Source: an uncultured Lachnoanaerobaculum sp. | Lineage (GTDB): Bacteria > Bacillota > Clostridia > Lachnospirales > Lachnospiraceae | Assembly: GCA_938041725.1 (NCBI GenBank) | Contig: CALISX010000324.1 | Coordinates: forward strand, 1-11,738 | Length of the DNA stretch: 11,738 nt | Direction: 5' to 3' | In this document: positions 6,503-11,738 of the stretch, piece by piece | Position numbering within the stretch: position 1 is the first letter of the stretch | Layout: every line of letters begins with the position of its first letter | Notes under the pieces: generated by a model | Told to the model about the DNA's origin: nothing | Databases searched by the model: none | The model's input: the letters and a program-made list of their open reading frames with translations, nothing else | Made by a program: the position numbers and the translations under genes

Positions 6503-7282
6503 TTATGAACCGATGACATTCACCATCTTCACCGGTGTTCTGTAATTATAAGGTGTCACAATGATTCCTGTTCTGGAAGAAGAGGCATGCACCACCCTGC
6601 CATTGCCGATATACATAGCCACATGATTGATATATCTGGAGCCTGTTCCATAGAAAATCAAATCTCCCGGCTTTAACTGATCCACACTGCCCACAGGAGT
6701 GCCCTGGGTGGCCTGAGAACTGGAGGTTCTAAGCATGCCCACTCCTCCGGCCTTCTCCAAAACATACTTCACAAATCCGGAGCAGTCAGCTCCCACATGG
6801 GGATTGGTTCCACCGTATACATACCTTCCTCCTACAAACTGCAGGGCAAAGTTCACAATGCTTTGTCTTCTGTCTCTGGACTGGCTTTCTGTACTGGCAG
6901 CTACGGCATCCTCTACTGTTTCTACTTCTCTTACATCAGCCTTGCCGTCTCCCACTGCTAAGAAGCCTTCCTGATCAAAATAAGAAACCTTTACATATCC
7001 GTTTCCCATGTCTCCTAAAATCTGGAACACATCCCCCTTCTGGGCTCTGCCAATGGTCTCACCGGATCCCATATTTTTGTAAATCTCCAAACCTTCTGCC
7101 GTAACGGTGGCAATAAAGGTGCCGCTGACCAAAGCAGGCCCCCTCACTGCATCCTCTGCCTGCACAGCGTAGCGGTGCACCACAGGCTTTACCACTGTGG
7201 TGGCAAAGGCTGTACTGGTAAAGGCAGCACTTAAGGCTACTGCGGACAAAATGCTGGCGATGGCTTTCTTAGCTGTTTTCAT
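6503..7282 (-). CDS. Secreted SH3 domain-NlpC/P60 peptidoglycan hydrolase
   Basis: An exported cell-wall hydrolase, probably cutting the peptide stems of peptidoglycan (gamma-D-glutamyl-diamino acid endopeptidase type). The 259 residues show a signal peptide (basic MKTAKKAIAS, hydrophobic core to about 22, likely cleavage after AFA near residue 27), a bacterial SH3-like domain at about 55-112 ending in GFLAVGD, a short linker, and an NlpC/P60 domain at about 138-259. The catalytic residues are all present: C167 in GADCSGF, H220 in NHVAMYIG and H232 in VVHASS. ATG 7282 has AGAGGAAG 7 nt upstream. The gene is monocistronic, with a near-consensus promoter at 7469-7497 and its own terminator at 6455-6485. 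No sorting signal or membrane anchor is seen, so wall retention would depend on the SH3 domain. Exact cleavage specificity is not determinable here. Confidence 0.93.
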   Translation of the reverse strand: MKTAKKAIASILSAVALSAAFTSTAFATTVVKPVVHRYAVQAEDAVRGPALVSGTFIATVTAEGLEIYKNMGSGETIGRAQKGDVFQILGDMGNGYVKVSYFDQEGFLAVGDGKADVREVETVEDAVAASTESQSRDRRQSIVNFALQFVGGRYVYGGTNPHVGADCSGFVKYVLEKAGGVGMLRTSSSQATQGTPVGSVDQLKPGDLIFYGTGSRYINHVAMYIGNGRVVHASSSRTGIIVTPYNYRTPVKMVNVIGS

Positions 7283-7468
7283 GGATTATCTTCCTCTTTT
7301 CTTCTTTTCTTTTTTAAACAGGACCCGCTCCTATATCCTGCTCTCTTCACTCTTCTCTTTTCTTACGGGTCTCTGAATCCAATCTATGGATTCCTGATTC
7401 CTCCCGGCCCATCAAAGGCTTCCGACAGGAAATTTTCTTTAATTTATTAACTAAATGTTACAGAAGGA

Positions 7469-7497
7469 AGTATATATATGTTACGTGCCTCTGTCAA
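7469..7497 (-). promoter_or_regulatory. Near-consensus sigma-A promoter of the NlpC/P60 gene, with long leader
   Basis: On the minus strand TTGACA (7492-7497) and TATACT (7469-7474) are 17 bp apart, and the A/T tracts just upstream (about 7500-7525) look like an UP element. The start site near 7462 gives a leader of about 180 nt. The leader contains GAATCC/GGATTC (about 7376-7394) and GACCCG/CGGGTC (about 7322-7371) inverted pairs, then a purine-rich run into the ribosome binding site. I could not match it to a known riboswitch. Confidence 0.85.
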
Positions 7498-7568
7498 GTA
7501 CTTTTTTAAAAAATAACATTTTTCTTTCTTTGTATCTGGTCCAGAATTAAAAACCCCTGTAAATTCCT

Positions 7569-7587
7569 TGATTTTCACTGATTTTCA
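7569..7587. repeat. Tandem TGATTTTCA repeat, 10-bp period
   Basis: TGATTTTCA occurs at 7569-7577 and again at 7579-7587, one helical turn apart, about 72 bp upstream of the NlpC/P60 -35 box. The spacing would suit an activator binding one face of DNA, but chance in AT-rich sequence is possible. Confidence 0.3.
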
Positions 7588-7606
7588 AAAAGAAATATTT
7601 TCGTAA

Positions 7607-7653
7607 GAAATCAAATAAAGTCCTGTGCAGCCAAAAAATTTCCACACAGAACT
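7607..7653 (-). terminator. Probable terminator of the serC-serA-DUF1015-HAAS operon
   Basis: On the minus strand a 12-bp stem (7642-7653 with 7619-7630, three G-U pairs) has an 11-nt loop and is followed by the T-rich TTATTTGATTT. It lies about 108 nt after the last stop codon, and nothing else in the gap resembles a terminator. Confidence 0.65.
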
Positions 7654-7761
7654 TCATGAAATTGAAAGATTTGAATCCTTAATTCTCTGAATCCCGTTAA
7701 CAATCTGTATTTTTTCTCTTTCTCTTCCGTTTATATAGACAAAGGGAAAATCCAGATGAAA

Positions 7762-8229
7762 TCAGCGCCGCCTGCCCCAGCCAAACATTCCCAAAATGAT
7801 AAGGACAAGGAACAGGGGAAGCAAAACAGGACTGAGCAAACGAAGAATCTCCATTCCCAGGGCAATGATCAGCACCAGGAAAAGCACCGTCAGGAAAAAT
7901 ACTGCTCCCAGCAAAAGCCAGGCTTTGCCTCCTCCCAGAAAAAAGATTCCTCCCCTGTTTGGCTCCTCCCTTTGGAAAAAATCTTCCTGGTAGTCCGGAG
8001 CACTGCTTTCCGGGGCAAAGGTATCCTCCAAACCGGCGGCTGTCTTAATGGAATTGGCGATGAGTCTGGGATCCCCCAGTTCCTCCATCACCTCTGCCTC
8101 ACTGCGGCCCTTGGCCATTTCCCCCTCAATATAAGAAGAATAGAAGCTTAGATTTTCCTCCACCAGCCGCCTCTGCCCTGTAAGGGAAAGACTTTCTTTC
8201 AGCTCCTTTAAAAATTCCCTTTTATTCAT
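7762..8229 (-). CDS. HAAS/DUF1700-type domain membrane protein
   Basis: A 155-residue protein of unknown function. Residues 1-65 look like the helical HAAS signalling domain (DUF1700-type): MNKREFLKELKESL, then YSSYIEGEMAKGRSEAEVMEELGDPRLIANSI. The pattern of an acidic helix followed by LG-D/x-P-x-x-I-A is characteristic. Residues 68-95 are an acidic linker, and two hydrophobic helices follow at about 103-125 and 131-150, ending in the basic tail GWGRRR, so the N-terminal domain is probably cytoplasmic. Such proteins are most often encoded beside PadR-type regulators; here there is none, and the gene is the last of the serine operon. Its ATG overlaps the stop of the DUF1015 gene by 4 nt (ATGA), implying coupled translation. 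Whether it has any role in serine metabolism or is merely co-transcribed is unknown. Confidence 0.75.
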   Translation of the reverse strand: MNKREFLKELKESLSLTGQRRLVEENLSFYSSYIEGEMAKGRSEAEVMEELGDPRLIANSIKTAAGLEDTFAPESSAPDYQEDFFQREEPNRGGIFFLGGGKAWLLLGAVFFLTVLFLVLIIALGMEILRLLSPVLLPLFLVLIILGMFGWGRRR

Positions 8230-9485
8230 AGCATCTTTCCTTCTTTTATATCCCGTATAAAAATACCGCTTCGCAGCTTTGGCTCAAACCAGGTGGACTT
8301 GGGAGGCATGAGTCTGCCCGCATCCGCCACCCTAAGAAGCTCCTCCATGGAGGTGGGATACATGCAAAAGGCTGCGGCAGCCTTGCCTTCCTCCACCAGC
8401 TTCTTTAGATACCCTCTGCCCCGGATCCCTCCGATAAAGGAGATCCTGGTGTCGGTTCTGGGATCCTGAATCTGCAAAACCGGATCCAGTACCTCCCTTT
8501 GCAAATAAGCCACATCCAAAGACTCCACCGGATCCTTGGCATACTTTTCTTTTATCCAGGGAAGGGTCTCCAGCCGGTAATAGGCATTGGACAAATACAG
8601 TCCCATTTCCCCCTGCTGACGGGGCTCCCAGCCCTCAGCTGCCGGAGCAATGGAAAAGCTCTTTGCCAGGGCCTTCAAAAAGGCCTCCTGGGAGAGTCCT
8701 GCCAGATCCGCCACACTGCGGTTATAGGGGAGAATCCTTAACTCCTCTGCTGCAAAAAGCACCACCAGGAAAAAGTGAAAGGCCTCCTGGCCGGTATACT
8801 CCCCTGATGCCCTTCTTTTTTCTTCGCAAACCTTCACTGCAGAGGCCGCCCGGTGGTGTCCGTCTGCAATATACAAAGCAGACATCCTGGCAAAGGCCTG
8901 CTGTATTGCTTGATTTTTTGCAGCACTCAGCTTCCAAACCCTGTGCTCCACCCCATCCTCTGAGACAAAATCATACAGAGGGGAGGTTTTTTTCCCTTCC
9001 TGCAAAATTTCCCTTAAAACCGGGCAGGAGGGGTAGGCTAAAAAAACCGGCCCTGTCTGGGCCTGAAGAGCCGAAATATGCCGGATCCGATCCAGCTCCT
9101 TATCCGCCCGGGTATTTTCATGGCGCTTTACCACTCCCTCCAGGTAATCATCCACCGCCACAGCGGCTGCAATACCTGTTTGGGAATGTCCCTGGACGGT
9201 GAGCTCATACAGATAATAAACCGCATCCCCATCCTCCAGGTAAATCCCCTGCTCCAGCTCCCTGAAAAACAGGGCCGCCCCCTTTTCATACACCTTGTCA
9301 GCATACATATCCTGCTCTGGAGGAAAACAGGTTTCCGGACGGTCGATATTTAAAAAGGACAAGGGCTTTCCCTTCACTGCCTCCCTGGCCTCTTCTCTGG
9401 TATATACATCATAGGGCAGAGCCGCCGTTTGGGAGGCATACGCCGCCTCCGGTCTGATACAATGAAAAGCCTTTACCTTTGCCAT
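8226..9485 (-). CDS. DUF1015 family protein of the serine operon
   Basis: A soluble 419-residue protein that I assign to DUF1015 from PYDVYTREEA (24-33), the SFLNIDRPE segment (43-51), KRHENTRADKELDRI (120-134) and YIADGHHRAASA (205-216). The length suits the family. The DGHHR motif with the RHE-T motif recalls the active site of ParB/sulfiredoxin-fold free serine kinases (SerK of Thermococcus, SbnI of Staphylococcus); that resemblance is my inference. The gene follows serA after 17 nt with GGAGG 8 nt before ATG 9485, and its stop overlaps the next start by 4 nt, so it is made with SerC and SerA. As I recall, a serC-serA-DUF1015 order recurs in Clostridia and Bacteroidetes, which points to a role in the serine pathway, perhaps handling phosphoserine. 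No signal peptide or membrane segment is seen. Confidence 0.85.
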   Translation of the reverse strand: MAKVKAFHCIRPEAAYASQTAALPYDVYTREEAREAVKGKPLSFLNIDRPETCFPPEQDMYADKVYEKGAALFFRELEQGIYLEDGDAVYYLYELTVQGHSQTGIAAAVAVDDYLEGVVKRHENTRADKELDRIRHISALQAQTGPVFLAYPSCPVLREILQEGKKTSPLYDFVSEDGVEHRVWKLSAAKNQAIQQAFARMSALYIADGHHRAASAVKVCEEKRRASGEYTGQEAFHFFLVVLFAAEELRILPYNRSVADLAGLSQEAFLKALAKSFSIAPAAEGWEPRQQGEMGLYLSNAYYRLETLPWIKEKYAKDPVESLDVAYLQREVLDPVLQIQDPRTDTRISFIGGIRGRGYLKKLVEEGKAAAAFCMYPTSMEELLRVADAGRLMPPKSTWFEPKLRSGIFIRDIKEGKML

Positions 9486-9502
9486 ACTGCCATCCTCCGT
9501 TT

Positions 9503-10672
9503 TTACTCTTTAATAATCCTTACCTTCAACACGCCCTCAATGGCTCCCAGATCCCCGATCAAGGTTTTGTCCCGAAGAGCATCATCGGAATCAATCAAGG
9601 TATAGGCAAATTTATCCCGGCTCTTGTTTACCATATTGGTGATGTTAAATCCGGCCCGGGCAAAGGCAGAGGAGATCTGGCCGATCATATTGGGAACATT
9701 TTTATGCAGCAGCGCAATCCGGGTGGCCACATTGCACTCTCCCATGTCGCAGTCGGGAAAGTTGACGGAATTTTTAATATTGCCGTTCTCCAGGTAATCT
9801 ATCATTTCCTCTGCTGCCATCACAGCGCAGTTCTCCTCGCTCTCTTTGGTGGAGGCCCCCAAATGGGGCAGCACAATGCATCCCTGTGTATGGGAGGACA
9901 GAGTATTGGGAAAGTCCGTCACATAGTGGGAAATTCTCTTGCTTTCCAAAGCTGCCTTCAGATCCTCCTCATTCACCAAAAGATCTCTGGCAAAGTTTAA
10001 AAGCACCACTCCCTTCTTCATCTGGGAGAAGGCCTGGGCATCCACCATTCCCTGGTTATCCTTGGTCAGGGGCAGATGCAGGGTAATATAGTCGCATTCC
10101 CTGTAGATTTCATTCAGATCTGTAATATGGCGGATCTTTCTGGACAGCCGCCAGGCGGAATTCACAGAGATATAGGGGTCAAATCCCAGCACCTCCATCC
10201 CCAGAGAAGCGCCGGCATTGGCCACTTCTGCTCCAATGGCTCCCAAACCGATGACGCCCAGCTTCTTTCCCTTGATTTCCCGGCCGGCAAAGGCGGATTT
10301 TCCCTTTTCCACATCCTTTGCCAAAGTATCGGAATCCTTAATACTCTGTACCCATTCAATCCCCCCCACAATATCCCGGGAAGCCAAAAGCATACCGCAA
10401 ATCACCAGCTCCTTTACCCCATTGGCATTGGCTCCAGGGGTATTAAACACCACAATCCCCTGGGAAGCACAGCGCTCCAGAGGGATATTATTTACTCCGG
10501 CTCCGGCCCTGGCAATGGCCCGGAGATTTTTGGAAAATTCCATATCTCCCATGGCAGCGGAGCGCACCAAAATCCCATCTGCCTCCCCGGGCTGATCCGT
10601 AAATACATATCCCTCTTTAAATACATCCGTTCCTGCCTTGGAAATGGCATTTAAGCAATGAATTTTTCTCAT
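9503..10672 (-). CDS. serA: D-3-phosphoglycerate dehydrogenase with ACT domain
   Basis: SerA oxidises 3-phosphoglycerate to 3-phosphohydroxypyruvate with NAD+, the first step of serine synthesis. In 389 residues the substrate-binding halves flank a Rossmann domain with GLGAIG (142-147) and D165 after strand four; the ACT domain, a likely serine-sensing module, occupies about 318-389. R229 in NFARD and H270 in PHLGAST fit the catalytic Arg and His. The third residue of the usual Arg-Glu-His set is absent: by spacing from E. coli SerA (R240, E269) it falls on L258 in TDFPNTL, and no glutamate is nearby. I believe the TDFPN form is a subfamily trait of clostridial and Bacteroides enzymes rather than damage, because the rest of the protein is intact. 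ATG 10672 follows GGAGGGG, which abuts the serC stop 9 nt upstream. The protein is shorter than E. coli SerA, mostly in the loop before the histidine. Confidence 0.95.
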   Translation of the reverse strand: MRKIHCLNAISKAGTDVFKEGYVFTDQPGEADGILVRSAAMGDMEFSKNLRAIARAGAGVNNIPLERCASQGIVVFNTPGANANGVKELVICGMLLASRDIVGGIEWVQSIKDSDTLAKDVEKGKSAFAGREIKGKKLGVIGLGAIGAEVANAGASLGMEVLGFDPYISVNSAWRLSRKIRHITDLNEIYRECDYITLHLPLTKDNQGMVDAQAFSQMKKGVVLLNFARDLLVNEEDLKAALESKRISHYVTDFPNTLSSHTQGCIVLPHLGASTKESEENCAVMAAEEMIDYLENGNIKNSVNFPDCDMGECNVATRIALLHKNVPNMIGQISSAFARAGFNITNMVNKSRDKFAYTLIDSDDALRDKTLIGDLGAIEGVLKVRIIKE

Positions 10673-10681
10673 AACCCCTCC

Positions 10682-11738
10682 TTAGAGATTCTCCCCTTCA
10701 AATTTTGCCATAAAGTCCACCAGCGTCTCCACACCCCTTTGGGGCATGGCATTGTAAATACTGGCCCGCATGCCGCCCACACTTCTGTGGCCCTTTAAAT
10801 TCACCAGTCCGGCAGCAGTGGCTGCCTTTACAAAGGCGGCATCCTTTTGGGGATCTCCGGTAACAAAGGGAACATTCATCAGGGAACGGTCCTTCGGCCT
10901 TACAGTGCCCTTAAACAGCTTGGACTGATCCAAAAAGTCATACAGAATCTTTGCCTTTTGCACATTCCGCTGCTTCATGGCCTCCAGTCCCCCCTGGGTC
11001 TTGAGCCATTCAAATACTTTGCCGCAGAAATAAATATTATAGGTGGGAGGGGTATTGTACAGGGAGTTATTCTCTGCATGGATCTGATAGCGCAGCATGG
11101 AGGGGGTGCCGGGCAGTACCTCTTCCCGGATCAGATCCTCTCTGATAATGACAATCACCACTCCGGCAGGACCCACATTCTTCTGGGCTCCGGCCCAGAT
11201 CAGGCCGTATTGCTTTACATCCACCGGCTCTGATAAAAAGCAGGAGGACATATCCGCCACCAGATCCTTCCCCTTGGTATTGGGCAAAGTCCAAAACTTG
11301 GTTCCATAAATGGTATTGTTCTCACAAATATAGACATAGTCCGCATCCGGGGAAATATCCAGATCAGAACAGTCAGGGATATAGGAAAAGGTTTCATCCT
11401 GACTGGAGGCCACCGCCCTGGCCTCTCCAAAAAGTTTGGCCTCCTGCCAGGCCTTTTTGGCCCACTGGCCTGTAAGGATATAATCTGCCACCCGGTTTTT
11501 CATCAGATTCATGGGCACCATGGCAAACTGGGTATGCCCGCCTCCCTGCAAAAACAAAACCTTGTAATTGTCCGGAATCTGCATCAGGGCCCTGAGGTCT
11601 TCTATGGCCTTGTTTAAAATATCCTCAAAATCCTTGGACCGGTGGCTCATTTCCATGACGCTCATGCCGCTGCCCTGGTACTCTAATAATTCCTCCACGG
11701 CCTGACGCAGCACCTCCTCCGGCAAAACCGCCGGACCG
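10682..11738 (-). CDS. serC: Phosphoserine aminotransferase (5' end outside the window)
   Basis: SerC is a PLP enzyme that converts 3-phosphohydroxypyruvate and glutamate to phosphoserine and 2-oxoglutarate. The frame is open through the right edge and reads GPAVLPEEVL at its visible start, matching the usual N-terminal AGPAVLPEEVL; only about ten residues should be missing, and the TTG at 11725 is not the start. Counting from that TTG codon, motifs are HRSKDFEDI (28-36), LFLQGGGHTQF (57-67), ENNTIYGTKF (135-144), DMSSCFLSEP (158-167) and the PLP lysine K182 in WAGAQKNVGPAG, followed by TPPTYNIYF and the C-terminal GHRSVGGMRASIYNA. It is the upstream gene of the operon with serA, DUF1015 and the HAAS protein; its promoter lies outside the window. 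Confidence 0.95.
   Translation of the reverse strand, partial: GPAVLPEEVLRQAVEELLEYQGSGMSVMEMSHRSKDFEDILNKAIEDLRALMQIPDNYKVLFLQGGGHTQFAMVPMNLMKNRVADYILTGQWAKKAWQEAKLFGEARAVASSQDETFSYIPDCSDLDISPDADYVYICENNTIYGTKFWTLPNTKGKDLVADMSSCFLSEPVDVKQYGLIWAGAQKNVGPAGVVIVIIREDLIREEVLPGTPSMLRYQIHAENNSLYNTPPTYNIYFCGKVFEWLKTQGGLEAMKQRNVQKAKILYDFLDQSKLFKGTVRPKDRSLMNVPFVTGDPQKDAAFVKAATAAGLVNLKGHRSVGGMRASIYNAMPQRGVETLVDFMAKFEGENL

Noticed and set aside
7283..7462. c-di-AMP (ydaO) riboswitch in the NlpC/P60 leader
   Set aside because: The gene type fits, but the conserved ydaO sequence blocks are not recognisable on the transcribed strand.
8663..9202. Proline-rich 179-codon plus-strand frame opposite the DUF1015 gene
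   Set aside because: It is an antisense shadow produced by GC-rich codons of the real gene; no start signals.
11723..11725. TTG as the serC start
   Set aside because: The frame continues upstream to the window edge and encodes the conserved GPAV residues, so the true start is outside the window.
1..11738. CRISPR array, tRNA or rRNA genes
   Set aside because: No regularly spaced repeats, no cloverleaf-like sequence and no ribosomal RNA signatures were seen in a reading by eye.

Overview
All genes in this window are on the minus strand, so transcription runs from the right edge to the left. The gene families, purine-rich Shine-Dalgarno sites, sigma-A-type promoters and the serC-serA-DUF1015 gene order suggest a low-to-mid GC Firmicute of class Clostridia, most likely a Lachnospiraceae gut anaerobe. 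This placement is an inference from style and synteny, not from a marker gene.

Right part (about 7.6-11.7 kb): a serine biosynthesis operon. It holds serC (5' end outside the window), serA, a DUF1015 protein and a small HAAS/DUF1700-type membrane protein. Genes are separated by 9 and 17 bases and then overlap by 4, and a hairpin terminator follows. No serB-type phosphatase is visible. SerA lacks the usual catalytic glutamate, and the DUF1015 protein carries a DGHHR motif like that of ParB-fold serine kinases. This is the most interesting metabolic puzzle here.

Middle right (about 6.45-7.65 kb): a single secreted SH3-NlpC/P60 peptidoglycan hydrolase. It has a near-consensus promoter, a leader of about 180 nt and a strong terminator.

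Middle (about 3.6-6.45 kb): an AT-richer accessory island. It encodes a type II restriction-modification pair: a 5-methylcytosine methyltransferase with an N-terminal helix-turn-helix domain, and an overlapping DUF4928-like probable restriction endonuclease. Upstream lies about 0.5 kb without a convincing gene. That stretch has an 11-bp perfect inverted repeat at its ends and, next to it, a hairpin resembling group II intron domain V. The island sits directly after the NlpC/P60 terminator, which looks like an insertion point for mobile DNA.

Left part (1-3.45 kb): a monocistronic GNAT acetyltransferase with its own terminator, then a probable operon of flavodoxin, proA (proline synthesis), a 24-codon small ORF and azlC (branched-chain amino acid exporter, cut by the left edge). 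The flavodoxin promoter is a good extended -10 promoter flanked by an 8-bp inverted repeat that could be an operator.

The clearest candidates for something undescribed are the DUF1015-serA-serC set and the methyltransferase/DUF4928 pair with its flanking non-coding element. Neither can be proven novel from sequence alone.
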